A stretch of DNA of 38,608 bases from an uncultured Muriicola sp. (GCF_947258935.1 NZ_CAMYKH010000029.1:1-38608); one strand, 5' to 3'; shown: positions 1 to 8,125, counted from the first letter of the stretch. The notes: generated from the letters alone by a model not told the origin. A program made the numbers and translations.

Positions 1-79
1 GGGATCATCGCACGCAGGTGCGGTAATCCTTAGTGAAATGTTGAGGGATCATCGCACGCAAGTGCGGTAATCCTTAGTG
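1..79. repeat. Two 35-bp hairpin-forming direct repeats (REP-like)
   Basis: Copies at 1-35 and 45-79 differ at one base (G17 versus A61) and are separated by 9 bp, giving a 44-bp period. Each contains the inverted pair CGCAC/GTGCG around a 4-base loop (GCAG, or GCAA in the second copy, a GNRA-type loop). An outer GGAT/ATCC pairing gives an imperfect stem of about 11-12 bp with one internal mismatch. The pair lies just past the stop codon of the minus-strand gene ending at 99. It starts at base 1, so the array may continue outside the window. This resembles extragenic palindromic repeats; the family is not recognised. Confidence 0.75.
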
Positions 80-98
80 GATCGTGGAGTGTTTTTTA

Positions 99-1079
99 TC
101 AAGCCGGAACCGAACGTTTTTTAACAATGTGGTCCATAATGATCTTCGCATGGATACGAGAGTTCTCAATAAACCATTTGTGTGTTTCCATGCCGCCACA
201 GATCACTCCAGCCAGATACAAGCCGGCAATATTAGTTTCCATGGAATCTTCATTGTATTCGGGCAATCGTTTTTTATCATCAGATAAGTGAATTCCCAAG
301 GATTCCAGAAAATGAAAATTGGGTTTGTACCCGGTAAGTGCCAGTACAAAGTCATTGTCAATTTTCTGAGTTCCATTCGGGGTATTGAGGATTAATTGCT
401 TTTCCCTTATTTCAGAGACCGTCGTATTGTAATAGGCCTTGATACTTCCCTCTTTAATTCTATTTATAATATCGGGACGTACCCAGTATTTAACACGTTG
501 TCCAACCTCTGGTCCTCTGATGATCATACTTACCTCAGCCCCTTTGCGCCAGCATTCCAGGGCAGCATCTACAGCTGAATTACTGGCTCCGATCACTGCC
601 AATTTCTGACTGGCATAAAAATGAGGATCCTTGTAATAATGAGAAACCTTTGTCAAGTCTTCACCAGGAACATTCAATTTATTTGGAAGATCGTAAAAGC
701 CAGTAGCTATAATGACGTTCTTTGCTCTGTATGCTTGTTTCTCTGTTTTCAATTCAAAAACACCTTCTTTTTTTACAATGGAAGTTACTTTTTCAAAAAG
801 ATGAATATTTAAATTATTGGAGGTGACGATCCTTCGATAATACTCGAGTGCTTCATTTCGCCTGGGCTTAGCCTCTTTACTGATAAAGGGAATTTCATCT
901 ATTTCTAGTTTCTCGGAAGATGAAAAGAACTGCATATTCACAGGATAATTAAATAGAGAATTCACAATAGGCCCCTTCTCTAATATAAGGTAGCTTATTC
1001 CTTTTTTCTTCGCTTCCAGGCCACAAGCGATACCAATAGGTCCCCCTCCAACTATGATCAGATCTAGCTCCTTTATCAT
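99..1079 (-). CDS. ypdA: YpdA-family flavoprotein, putative bacillithiol disulfide reductase
   Basis: This is a 326-residue FAD/NAD(P)H oxidoreductase. An N-terminal dinucleotide motif GGGPIG (residues 11-16) follows a hydrophobic strand, a second nucleotide site reads IGASNSAVD in mid-protein, and the ATG motif of two-dinucleotide-binding flavoproteins is present (IATGFYD). The FFSSSEKLEI and KPRRNEALEYYR segments match YpdA/Bdr, which recycles oxidised bacillithiol with NADPH in the cytoplasm. There is no CxxC pair, so it is not thioredoxin reductase. The position equivalent to Cys14 of Firmicutes YpdA (GGGPCG) is isoleucine here, and the nearest cysteine is C19. It is monocistronic, divergent from the CBS gene, with a TAGTTTTG -7-like element at 1117-1124. 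The family call is strong; the substrate is inferred. Confidence 0.85.
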   Translation of the reverse strand: MIKELDLIIVGGGPIGIACGLEAKKKGISYLILEKGPIVNSLFNYPVNMQFFSSSEKLEIDEIPFISKEAKPRRNEALEYYRRIVTSNNLNIHLFEKVTSIVKKEGVFELKTEKQAYRAKNVIIATGFYDLPNKLNVPGEDLTKVSHYYKDPHFYASQKLAVIGASNSAVDAALECWRKGAEVSMIIRGPEVGQRVKYWVRPDIINRIKEGSIKAYYNTTVSEIREKQLILNTPNGTQKIDNDFVLALTGYKPNFHFLESLGIHLSDDKKRLPEYNEDSMETNIAGLYLAGVICGGMETHKWFIENSRIHAKIIMDHIVKKRSVPA

Positions 1080-1116
1080 TTTTTATTTCTTAGTCCATTT
1101 TCGCATTAATTCATAA

Positions 1117-1124
1117 CAAAACTA
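1117..1124 (-). promoter_or_regulatory. Candidate -7 element (TAGTTTTG) for the ypdA-like gene
   Basis: It matches the Bacteroidota -7 consensus TAnnTTTG, 37 bases upstream of the ATG at 1079. No TTG lies at the usual distance upstream, so support is the -7 match and position only. Confidence 0.35.
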
Positions 1125-1239
1125 GGCATTAATTAATAAAATACCTGAAAATACATTGGTTTGCTAAACCTGATATTTATCATTCTTTCAAGAGATAAAG
1201 AATCGGATATTTAAGATATCAAACTAAAAGATTCGCATC

Positions 1240-1665
1240 ATGACAATTACAATAGATATACCCGTAACAACCATCATGAGCAAGCATATTATTTCTGTTG
1301 ATGTCAAAGATGGTTTAGAAAGAGCAGAACATTTGTTTAAAAAGCACAACATAAGACATATGCCGGTTACAGACCACAAAAAGATCGTGGGCATGCTCAG
1401 CATAAATGATCTGCTGCGAATTAGCTTTGCTGATGGAGCCTATCGTGAGGAAGGAGATATAAAGTCTGATATCTACGAAATGTTTAGTATAAATCACCTT
1501 ATGATTCGCACACCGGAAACTATTAGCCCAAAAAACACGATAAGAGAGGTAACCTCCTTACTGGTTAATCGGAAGTTTCATGCTCTTCCTGTAGTAGACG
1601 GGGAAAAAATCGTAGGGATGTTAACTACAACCGATCTGTTGAAATATTATCTTTCCATGTTTTAG
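1240..1665 (+). CDS. CBS domain-pair protein
   Basis: This 141-residue cytoplasmic protein consists almost entirely of two CBS motifs. The first is at about residues 10-65 (ends IVGMLSINDLLR) and the second at about 85-140 (ends IVGMLTTTDLLKYY); the shared IVGML-T/S-DLL pattern shows the repeat. CBS pairs bind adenine nucleotides and act as energy or ligand sensors, but a stand-alone pair does not reveal its partner. Its stop codon (1663-1665) overlaps the stop of the convergent rpe gene (1662-1664). No other gene is on its strand nearby, so it is probably transcribed alone from the 160-bp gap it shares with ypdA. Confidence 0.85.
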   Translation: MTITIDIPVTTIMSKHIISVDVKDGLERAEHLFKKHNIRHMPVTDHKKIVGMLSINDLLRISFADGAYREEGDIKSDIYEMFSINHLMIRTPETISPKNTIREVTSLLVNRKFHALPVVDGEKIVGMLTTTDLLKYYLSMF

Positions 1666-2324
1666 GAAATAACAACATGTGCTAATTCGGCGATTGTTGC
1701 TGTGGGGTTCTTCGACTTAAAAACGTAGCTCCCTGCCACCAAAACATCTGCCCCGGCTTCAATTAGCTTCGCGGCATTGTCCATACTTACACCGCCATCT
1801 ACTTCAATTAAGGCAGAAGCATTGTGTTCTTTGATCATTTGTTTTAGCGTCCTGACCTTATCATAGGTATTTGGAATAAAACTTTGGCCTCCAAAACCGG
1901 GGTTGACACTCATAATAAGCACCAGGTCCAGATCTCCTATGATATTTTTCAATAACTCAACATTCGTATGAGGATTTAGAGCCACCCCGGCTTTCATCCC
2001 TGTCGCCTTTATTGCTTGCACGGTTCTGTGTAAATGTGAGCATGCCTCATAGTGCACAGTAAGCAAATAGACGCCAAGATCTGAAAAGGTTTGGATATAC
2101 CGATCCGGATCCACGATCATCAAATGTGTATCCAGTGGTTTGGTAGCAAATTTTGAAATGGTCTTTACCAGGGGCATCCCATAAGAAATGTTTGGTACAA
2201 AAAGACCATCCATAATATCTAAATGGTGCCATGCTGCCTCACTCTGATTCACCATCTCAACATCTCTTTGAAGATTGCCAAAATCGGCTGCCAGGAGGGA
2301 GGGGGCTATTTTAATAGTACTCAT
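1662..2324 (-). CDS. rpe: Ribulose-phosphate 3-epimerase
   Basis: This 220-residue TIM-barrel enzyme interconverts D-ribulose 5-phosphate and D-xylulose 5-phosphate in the pentose phosphate pathway. Diagnostic segments in order: IAPSLLAADF at the N-terminus, HLDIMDGLFVPNISYG (metal-binding His and catalytic Asp), DTHLMI, MSVNPGFGGQSF, EVDGG and the phosphate-binding AGSYVF. Length is normal for the family. The ATG at 2324 is preceded by a TACCTTTG promoter-like element. The upstream rpoD transcript ends at a strong terminator at 2383-2411, so rpe is transcribed independently. Confidence 0.97.
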   Translation of the reverse strand: MSTIKIAPSLLAADFGNLQRDVEMVNQSEAAWHHLDIMDGLFVPNISYGMPLVKTISKFATKPLDTHLMIVDPDRYIQTFSDLGVYLLTVHYEACSHLHRTVQAIKATGMKAGVALNPHTNVELLKNIIGDLDLVLIMSVNPGFGGQSFIPNTYDKVRTLKQMIKEHNASALIEVDGGVSMDNAAKLIEAGADVLVAGSYVFKSKNPTATIAELAHVVIS

Positions 2325-2348
2325 GGGTTTATACTTACGAATTGCTTA

Positions 2349-2356
2349 CAAAGGTA
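2349..2356 (-). promoter_or_regulatory. Candidate -7 promoter element for rpe (TACCTTTG)
   Basis: It is an exact match to TAnnTTTG, 24 bases upstream of the rpe start and downstream of the rpoD terminator, where an independent promoter is needed. A CTG about 16 bases upstream is the only trace of a -33 element. Confidence 0.5.
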
Positions 2357-2382
2357 ATGAAATAGGGTTATTCAGGTGGCAT

Positions 2383-2411
2383 AAAAAAACTCCGGTAATC
2401 AGCCGGAGTTT
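2383..2411 (-). terminator. Rho-independent terminator after rpoD
   Basis: A perfect 9-bp inverted repeat (AAACTCCGG/CCGGAGTTT, 2387-2395 and 2403-2411) with a 7-base loop is followed on the minus strand by seven T residues. It lies 120 bases beyond the rpoD stop and directly before the rpe promoter. Confidence 0.9.
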
Positions 2412-2530
2412 ATTCATCAATCAAAAAACGAACAGTCATGATAAACTGTTGTTATTGTATGCAAATTAAGTTAAAAACTCCAGTATTCCAATTATGCGAC
2501 CAGACATCTAACCTATTGCTATAAGAATGT

Positions 2531-3394
2531 TTATCCCAAGTATGTTTTTAAGATCTTGCTCCTGGAGGTATGCTTTAACCTTCTGATAGCCTTCTCCTTT
2601 ATTTGACGTACTCGTTCTCTGGTAAGTTCGAAAGTCTCGCCAATTTCTTCCAGGGTCATAGAATGTTGACCGGCAAGGCCAAAATACAACCTTATGACAT
2701 CTGCTTCTCTTGGTGTAAGGGTTTCCAGGGCTCTTTCGATCTCTGTTCTTAAGGATTCGTGAAGTAGATCTTTGTCTGGATTAGGCGATTCACCACTGCG
2801 CAGAACATCGTAAAGATTAGAATCTTCACCATCTATCAATGGAGCATCCATAGATACATGGCGTCCAGAGTTCTTTAGCGACTGCTTCACGTCTTCCACG
2901 GTCATGTCTAATTCCTTAGCTATTTCTTCAGCAGACGGCATACGCTCATGGGCTTGCTCTAGAAACGCAAAGGTTTTATTGATCTTATTTATAGACCCTA
3001 TCTTATTTAATGGTAAACGAACAATTCTAGATTGTTCTGCCAATGCTTGCAGTATGGATTGACGTATCCACCATACAGCATAGGAGATAAACTTAAACCC
3101 TCGGGTTTCATCAAAACGTTGAGCCGCTTTTATAAGTCCCAGGTTTCCTTCATTTATCAAATCGGGTAGGGTAAGACCCTGATTTTGATACTGCTTCGCC
3201 ACAGAAACTACAAACCTCAGGTTTGCTTTGGTAAGTTTTTCCAGGGCTGTTTGATCACCTGCCTTGATTCTCTGTGCCAATTCTACTTCTTCATCAGCCG
3301 TGATCAGGTCTACTTTTCCAATTTCTTGTAAGTATTTGTCCAGCGACGCGGTTTCCCGATTCGTCACCTGTTTAGTAATCTTTAACTGTCTCAT
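2531..3394 (-). CDS. rpoD: Primary RNA polymerase sigma factor RpoD/SigA
   Basis: This 287-residue sigma-70 is the compact Bacteroidota form without the long acidic N-terminal region 1.1. Region 1.2 covers about residues 17-50. Region 2 includes the core-binding [12 protein letters not shown] and the -10 recognition segment around [10 protein letters not shown]. Region 3 follows, and region 4 ends in the helix-turn-helix [17 protein letters not shown]. It directs housekeeping transcription from TAnnTTTG promoters such as those in this window. A purine-rich AAAGGA ribosome-binding-like site lies upstream of the ATG. It is flanked by the pnp terminator upstream and its own terminator downstream, so it appears monocistronic. 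Confidence 0.98.
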   Translation of the reverse strand: MRQLKITKQVTNRETASLDKYLQEIGKVDLITADEEVELAQRIKAGDQTALEKLTKANLRFVVSVAKQYQNQGLTLPDLINEGNLGLIKAAQRFDETRGFKFISYAVWWIRQSILQALAEQSRIVRLPLNKIGSINKINKTFAFLEQAHERMPSAEEIAKELDMTVEDVKQSLKNSGRHVSMDAPLIDGEDSNLYDVLRSGESPNPDKDLLHESLRTEIERALETLTPREADVIRLYFGLAGQHSMTLEEIGETFELTRERVRQIKEKAIRRLKHTSRSKILKTYLG

Positions 3395-3511
3395 CTGTTA
3401 AGTTCCTTTCTATTTAGGTTCAATGTGCATTGACTGCATATACTTATACGTAAAAAAAGAGGGAATGTTACAATTAAGACCCGAAATTTTCATTAAAATG
3501 TTAAAAAAATC

Positions 3512-3538
3512 AAAAAACCCCGACCAATGGTCAGGGTT
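3512..3538 (-). terminator. Rho-independent terminator after pnp
   Basis: A 10-bp stem with one G-T pair (3516-3525 with 3529-3538, minus strand AACCCTGACC/GGTCGGGGTT) and a 3-base loop is followed by T6, then a further T7 run. It lies about 22 bases past the pnp stop. Confidence 0.9.
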
Positions 3539-3560
3539 TAGGGCTTTTATTAGGAAAATA

Positions 3561-5762
3561 TTAATCTCTGCGTTGTCTTGGGCCTCTTCTATCGTTACCT
3601 CTACTTCGATCATTTCTTGGAGGTCTTTCTACGTAGCCTTCAGGTTTTGGTAAAAGGGCCTTTTTGGAAACTTTATCCTTTCTGGTCCTTGGATCTAATC
3701 CAAAGTACTTCACATCAAAAACATCGCCCATGTTTACAACATCGGAAACATTCTCTGTGCGTTCCCAGGCCAGTTCAGAAACATGGAGCAACACCTCGTT
3801 TCCGGGGGCATCCATATATTCTACCACGGCGCCAAAATCAAGCATCTTGATTACTTTAACTTCATAAATGCTTCCAACTTCAGGTTTGAATAAAATAGCA
3901 TCTATTCTTGCCATTACAGCTTCAATACCTTTTTTACCAACACCTAAAATTTCAACTATTCCTTCTTCCGTTACTGGATCTTCGTTAATAACAATAGTTG
4001 TTTCAGTTTCTTTTTGCATTTCCTGAATTACTTTTCCACCAGGTCCAATTAAGGCGCCGATAAATTCGTTAGGAACACGTCTTGTTACCATTGTAGGCGC
4101 ATGCTCTTTTACATCAGCATTTGGTGTAGCAATTGTATCAGTTAATTTCTCTAAGATATGTAAACGACCATCACGTGCTTGTTTCAATGCATTAACCAGG
4201 ATCTCGTACGATAATCCTTTTACTTTAATATCCATCTGGCAAGCTGTGATACCATCTGCAGTACCAGTTACTTTAAAATCCATATCCCCTAAGTGATCTT
4301 CATCACCTAAAATATCAGATAATACAGCATATTTTCCAGAATCAGCATCAGAAATTAATCCCATTGCGATACCAGAAACTGGTTTTTTCATTTGTACACC
4401 TGCATCCATCAACGCCATTGTACCAGCACAAACTGTTGCCATAGAAGAAGAACCGTTAGATTCTAAAACTTCAGATACAATTCTTACTGTATAAGGACAA
4501 TCTGCTGGGATCATTCCTTTTAAAGCACGTTGTGCTAAGTTACCATGTCCAATTTCTCTACGTGAAGTTCCACGAATAGGTCTTGCTTCTCCAGTACAAA
4601 AAGGAGGGAAGTTATAATGTAAATAGAAACGCTCTTCACCTTCTTGAGATGGCATATCTATTTGGTTTGCATCTCTTGATGTCCCTAATGTTACAGTTGC
4701 TAAAGCTTGAGTTTCGCCACGTGTAAAGATTGAAGAGCCATGCGTTGATGGTAAGTAATCTACTTCACACCAAATTGGTCTAATTTCATCGGTCTTACGG
4801 CCATCTAAACGTAAACCTTCGTTTAAGGTTAAATCACGAATTGCAGCTTTTTCAGCTTTGCGATAATAATCAGAAACTAAATCACCAAAGTCTTCTAATT
4901 CTTCTTCAGAAAACGTCGCTTTTATGTTTTCTTTTATTTCTTGAAATGCAGCACTTCTTTCTTGTTTAGCAGATCCAGCTTTTGCAATCGCATATACTTT
5001 ATCATAAGCCATATCATAGACTTTCTTCTCTAAATCGGCGTCTTCTCTTTCCCCTTCATATTCACGCACCTCTTTCTTTCCGAATGCTTCAGCTAATCTA
5101 ACTTGAGCAGCACATTGTACTTTAATCGCTTCATGAGCAAACTTAATTGCATCAGCCATTTCTTCTTCAGAAATTTCATCCATTTCACCTTCCACCATCA
5201 TTACTGAATCAGCAGAAGCACCAATCATCATCTCTAGATCAGATTCTTCTAATTGAGCACGTGTTGGGTTAATAACAAATTCACCATTAACACGACCCAC
5301 TCTTGCTTCAGATATTGGGCATTCAAATGGGAAATCTGATAATTGAATTGCAGCTGAAGCTGCTAATCCAGCCATTGCTTCCGGCATCACATCATCATCA
5401 TGAGACATTAATTGAATCATCACTTGTGTTTCTGCGGTATAATCTTTTGGGAATAATGGACGTAATACACGGTCTACTAAACGCATGGTAAGTACTTCAC
5501 CGTCGCTTGGTCTTGCTTCTCTTTTAAAGAAACCTCCAGGATAACGTCCTGCAGCAGCAAATTTTTCTCTGTAATCTACCGTTAACGGAAGAAAACCAAG
5601 GTCTTTTTGTTCGTAATTGGATACTACTGTACACAGTAACATACATTTACCCGATTGCACAACAACAGAACCGTGGGCCTGTTTTGCCAGTTTTCCGGTT
5701 TCGATAGAAATAGTTCTACCGTCACCAAGGTCAATGACCTCTTTAAATGTTTTTGGAATCAT
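3561..5762 (-). CDS. pnp: Polyribonucleotide nucleotidyltransferase (PNPase)
   Basis: This 733-residue enzyme is the phosphorolytic 3'-5' exoribonuclease of mRNA decay. It has two RNase PH cores (about 12-145 and 325-540), with the phosphate-binding GTSRRE (398-403) and metal/catalytic aspartates D487 and D493 in [12 protein letters not shown]. These are followed by a KH domain (about 560-610, GxxG at IGPGGK), an S1 domain (about 628-697) and a basic RG-rich tail. It is downstream of rpsO, the classic order, separated by a terminator-like hairpin. Leucine codon use changes abruptly inside the gene: residues 95-624 use TTA for 33 of 37 leucines, but the two ends use TTA for only 4 of 15. The reading frame is intact. 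Confidence 0.98.
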   Translation of the reverse strand: MIPKTFKEVIDLGDGRTISIETGKLAKQAHGSVVVQSGKCMLLCTVVSNYEQKDLGFLPLTVDYREKFAAAGRYPGGFFKREARPSDGEVLTMRLVDRVLRPLFPKDYTAETQVMIQLMSHDDDVMPEAMAGLAASAAIQLSDFPFECPISEARVGRVNGEFVINPTRAQLEESDLEMMIGASADSVMMVEGEMDEISEEEMADAIKFAHEAIKVQCAAQVRLAEAFGKKEVREYEGEREDADLEKKVYDMAYDKVYAIAKAGSAKQERSAAFQEIKENIKATFSEEELEDFGDLVSDYYRKAEKAAIRDLTLNEGLRLDGRKTDEIRPIWCEVDYLPSTHGSSIFTRGETQALATVTLGTSRDANQIDMPSQEGEERFYLHYNFPPFCTGEARPIRGTSRREIGHGNLAQRALKGMIPADCPYTVRIVSEVLESNGSSSMATVCAGTMALMDAGVQMKKPVSGIAMGLISDADSGKYAVLSDILGDEDHLGDMDFKVTGTADGITACQMDIKVKGLSYEILVNALKQARDGRLHILEKLTDTIATPNADVKEHAPTMVTRRVPNEFIGALIGPGGKVIQEMQKETETTIVINEDPVTEEGIVEILGVGKKGIEAVMARIDAILFKPEVGSIYEVKVIKMLDFGAVVEYMDAPGNEVLLHVSELAWERTENVSDVVNMGDVFDVKYFGLDPRTRKDKVSKKALLPKPEGYVERPPRNDRSRGNDRRGPRQRRD

Positions 5763-5776
5763 ACTTTTTAATTAAT

Positions 5777-5828
5777 CCTGTCTTTATACAGGGTTGTTAA
5801 ACAATGGTCTGCCGCCCTCATGGTCGGC
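5777..5828 (-). promoter_or_regulatory. Structured pnp leader (two small hairpins)
   Basis: The leader between the rpsO terminator and pnp has a 7-bp stem with one mismatch (5811-5817 with 5822-5828, 4-base loop) and a 5-bp stem (CCTGT/ACAGG, 5777-5792) 15 bases before the start codon. PNPase represses its own leader in enterobacteria through a hairpin; a similar role here is inference only. Confidence 0.3.
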
Positions 5829-5911
5829 CGAAGTTGTGTTGTTGTGTTGTGGACCAATGAAAAACTGAGTGTAAGCTTTTTAATGTTGCCCTTTACAGGG
5901 ACTTGAGAATG

Positions 5912-5937
5912 AAAAAAGGGGAAGACACGTCCTCCCC
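5912..5937 (-). terminator. Terminator-like hairpin after rpsO
   Basis: On the minus strand GGGGAGGAC and GTCTTCCCC pair with one G-T (5918-5937), followed by six T residues, just past the rpsO stop at 5945. No promoter consensus is evident between it and pnp, so partial read-through into pnp is likely. Confidence 0.8.
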
Positions 5938-5944
5938 TTACCTT

Positions 5945-6214
5945 TTATTTTCTGATATTCAATTCTACTATTAGTTCGCGGTATTTTTGAATGTCTTTCT
6001 TTTTTAAATAATCTAAAAGACTTCTCCTTTTACCTACGAGCATTACCAGAGATCTTTCTGTATTGTAATCCTTATGGTTTTTCTTTAAATGACCTGTTAG
6101 GTGGTTGATCCTATGAGTAAACAATGCAACCTGCCCTTCTGTGGAACCGGTATTGTTCTCGTTTCCACCATGCTTTTTGAAGATTTCCTTCTTCACCTCT
6201 TTGGTTAAATACAT
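5945..6214 (-). CDS. rpsO: 30S ribosomal protein S15
   Basis: This 89-residue protein has the expected S15 length and the conserved core GSTEGQVALFTHRINHLTGHL followed by the basic GKRRSLLDYLKK segment. It binds 16S rRNA in the central domain early in 30S platform assembly. Its leucine codons are mixed (4 TTA of 11), a useful comparison for the biased core of the neighbouring pnp. It is followed by a terminator-like hairpin and pnp. A TATCTTTG element lies 55 bases upstream. Confidence 0.98.
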   Translation of the reverse strand: MYLTKEVKKEIFKKHGGNENNTGSTEGQVALFTHRINHLTGHLKKNHKDYNTERSLVMLVGKRRSLLDYLKKKDIQKYRELIVELNIRK

Positions 6215-6268
6215 GCCAATATTTTATTTAATGATTATTATGTATCTGATTGATTTTCAATCGAGCGG

Positions 6269-6276
6269 CAAAGATA
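6269..6276 (-). promoter_or_regulatory. Candidate -7 promoter element for rpsO (TATCTTTG)
   Basis: It is an exact TAnnTTTG match, 55 bases upstream of the rpsO start, in the divergent gap with the lipoprotein gene. There is no good TTG upstream. Confidence 0.45.
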
Positions 6277-6380
6277 GGGATATTTTTAGAATACACCCCT
6301 GGGATATTTTTTTTTTGGTCTTGTGTTAAACCTTTCTTAAAAATATATGTCCTAGGAGAGTAATCTTTAATAACTATATT

Positions 6381-7241
6381 ATGAAAAAGAGTCTCAAAAC
6401 ATTGAACTACGCAGGAGGAATGCTTATGGCAGCTGCTTTGCTATTTTCCTGTAACAAAGAAGAATCCACACCATTTGTGGAACAAGAAACATTTGAAGTG
6501 GCCGAACTGAAGGCCAGTGATGAATCTGAATTGATCTCCGAGGAGATCTTGAACATCGCTGAAGATGTCTATACTTCAGATGAGGTGATATCCACTTCCA
6601 AGTTTTCTTACAATTCAGATTTCTTACCAGATTGTGTTACCATTACCACAGTTGTAACCTCAACGACCAAAGAACGTACTATCGATTTTGGTGAAGGCTG
6701 TGAATTACCCAACGGTAATGTGCTTAGTGGCATCATTTTTCTTAGCTACGCCAAAGACATGGAACAAGCCACTAATACCCTAAGTCTTTCTTTGGAAAAC
6801 TTTACATTTAATGGTGTAGCCATTGAAGGAGGTGCTTCTATAGAAAGGATGCGTTCTAATGAGAACGGTAATCCACAATCTGATGCTAACGCCAGCTATT
6901 CTGCCATCTGGCCAAATGGCGACACCGCCAGCTTTTCCGGGAACAGAACAAGAGAATGGATAGAAGGAGTTGGAACCGGTTTTTGGGGAGACAATGTGTA
7001 TCTTATTTCCGGAAAAGGAACCTTTACCGGTCCACAGGGGAATGTCTTTATGAAAGAGACGGTTACCCCATTGCGAAGAGAACTATCTTGCCGATTTATT
7101 GTAAGTGGAATTTTGAATTTTTCAAGAAATGATGCTACTGCTAGTCTCGACTTTGGTGATGGAAGTTGCGATGCCAAAGGGATGCTGACGTATCCTGACG
7201 GTACAACAAAGGAGATCTTTCTTCGAAGATTTAAAAACTAA
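6381..7241 (+). CDS. Putative lipoprotein of unknown function
   Basis: This 286-residue protein has a lipoprotein signal peptide: a lysine-rich start, a hydrophobic stretch and the lipobox LLFSC with Cys24 as the lipidation site. A Glu/Ser-rich linker (about 25-65) follows. The mature part carries two related motifs, DFGEGC followed by LPNG near residue 110 and DFGDGSC followed by YPDG near residue 262, so it may consist of two similar beta-rich halves. No catalytic motif is visible and I do not recognise a named family. It is monocistronic, divergent from rpsO, with a perfect terminator 20 bases after its stop. Confidence 0.8.
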   Translation: MKKSLKTLNYAGGMLMAAALLFSCNKEESTPFVEQETFEVAELKASDESELISEEILNIAEDVYTSDEVISTSKFSYNSDFLPDCVTITTVVTSTTKERTIDFGEGCELPNGNVLSGIIFLSYAKDMEQATNTLSLSLENFTFNGVAIEGGASIERMRSNENGNPQSDANASYSAIWPNGDTASFSGNRTREWIEGVGTGFWGDNVYLISGKGTFTGPQGNVFMKETVTPLRRELSCRFIVSGILNFSRNDATASLDFGDGSCDAKGMLTYPDGTTKEIFLRRFKN

Positions 7242-7260
7242 TTGTTTGTTACTAAATGAA

Positions 7261-7291
7261 AAGGCCCTGAATTCATCAGGGCCTTTTTTTT
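7261..7291. terminator. Bidirectional terminator between lipoprotein gene and accD
   Basis: A perfect 10-bp stem (AAGGCCCTGA/TCAGGGCCTT, 7261-7270 and 7276-7285) with a 5-base loop is followed by an 8-T run on plus; the minus side has T4. It serves the lipoprotein gene and probably also accD. Its T-run touches the ancestral accD stop codon (7290-7292). Confidence 0.92.
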
Positions 7292-7385
7292 ATCTTACCG
7301 GATTATTTTCAATCAGATCTATATAGAGATTGATCTTCTTTTTCAATTCACTTCTGTGCACAATAAAGTCTAGAAATCCATGCTC
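7290..7385 (-). pseudogene. accD: Displaced 3' end of accD (out of frame)
   Basis: In the frame ending at a TAA at 7290-7292, the minus strand reads [17 protein letters not shown] and continues to ...ENNPVR. This is the usual AccD C-terminus. It is out of frame with the main accD reading frame, which stops at 7370-7372. It begins (GAG, 7383-7385) where the main frame still reads VVKE, so about 17 residues normally between these segments are missing and the remaining length is not a multiple of three. Confidence 0.8.
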
Positions 7386-8095
7386 TCTTTTACTACGCGA
7401 GGTCCGGCAAATCCTATTAAGGCACCGGGTTCTGATATATTGATATCACCCAACATGGCATAAGAGGCTGTAGTGCCTCCTGTGGTAGGATCTGTACACA
7501 ATGAAATATATGGGATCTGCGCTTCAGCCAGCTGTGCCAGTTTTGCAGAGGTCTTGGCCAATTGCATCAAAGAAAGAGCGGCTTCCATCATCCTTGCACC
7601 ACCTGACTTTGAAATCATAACAAAAGGCACCTTTTTTTTGATGGCTACATCAATGGCACGTGCGATCTTTTCTCCCACAACACTTCCCATAGATCCCCCT
7701 ATAAAGGTGAAATCCATACAGGCCACCACCAGGTCTTTGCCCATAGATTTGCCTATAGCAGTTCGTACGGCATCCTTTAATCCTGTCTTCTTTTGTGCTG
7801 CCTTTAAACGATCGCTGTACTTCTTGGTGTCCTCAAACTTTAGTGGATCCTTGGAAGTTAGTTTTGTGTCTAATTCGCTGAACTTGTTGTCGTCAAAAAG
7901 AATTTCAAAATATTCCTTACTACCAATACGTACATGGTAATCATCTTCCGGACTTACGTAAAAGTTCTTTGCGAGCTCATCGTATTCTACGATCTTCCCC
8001 GTTGGGGACTTATACCAAAGCCCTCTGGGGGTATCTTTCTTCTGCTCCGTGGCAGTTTGAATTCCTTTTTCTGTTCGTTTAAACCAAGCCGTCAT
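7370..8095 (-). CDS. accD: Acetyl-CoA carboxylase carboxyltransferase beta subunit, C-terminally truncated
   Basis: This is the beta subunit of the carboxyltransferase that moves carboxyl from carboxybiotin to acetyl-CoA, the first step of fatty acid synthesis. The N-terminus ([14 protein letters not shown], then [11 protein letters not shown]) and the crotonase-fold core with [17 protein letters not shown] and [16 protein letters not shown] are typical. The four zinc-ribbon cysteines of the E. coli protein are absent, as I recall for Bacteroidota AccD. The frame ends after GPRVVKE with SMDF and a stop, giving 241 residues against the roughly 280 expected. The missing C-terminus is readable in another frame (7290-7385). 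It lies 30 bases downstream of fbaA and is probably co-transcribed. Either a real frameshifting deletion or a sequence error. Confidence 0.9.
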   Translation of the reverse strand: MTAWFKRTEKGIQTATEQKKDTPRGLWYKSPTGKIVEYDELAKNFYVSPEDDYHVRIGSKEYFEILFDDNKFSELDTKLTSKDPLKFEDTKKYSDRLKAAQKKTGLKDAVRTAIGKSMGKDLVVACMDFTFIGGSMGSVVGEKIARAIDVAIKKKVPFVMISKSGGARMMEAALSLMQLAKTSAKLAQLAEAQIPYISLCTDPTTGGTTASYAMLGDINISEPGALIGFAGPRVVKESMDF

Positions 8096-8125
8096 AGTGT
8101 CTACATTTAAAGTGCAAGATTAAAC

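Noticed and set aside
1-79. CRISPR-like direct repeats
   Set aside because: Only two copies with a 9-base spacer, and each repeat is itself a hairpin; CRISPR spacers are far longer and no cas gene is present.
7360-7400. Programmed frameshift as explanation for accD
   Set aside because: No slippery sequence or stimulatory structure is visible, and about 17 residues are missing as well as the frame being shifted, so recoding would not restore a normal protein.
7473-7940. 155-residue open frame on plus strand
   Set aside because: It lies entirely antisense to accD, whose motifs are clear. The protein has no recognisable feature and no promoter or ribosome-binding signal.
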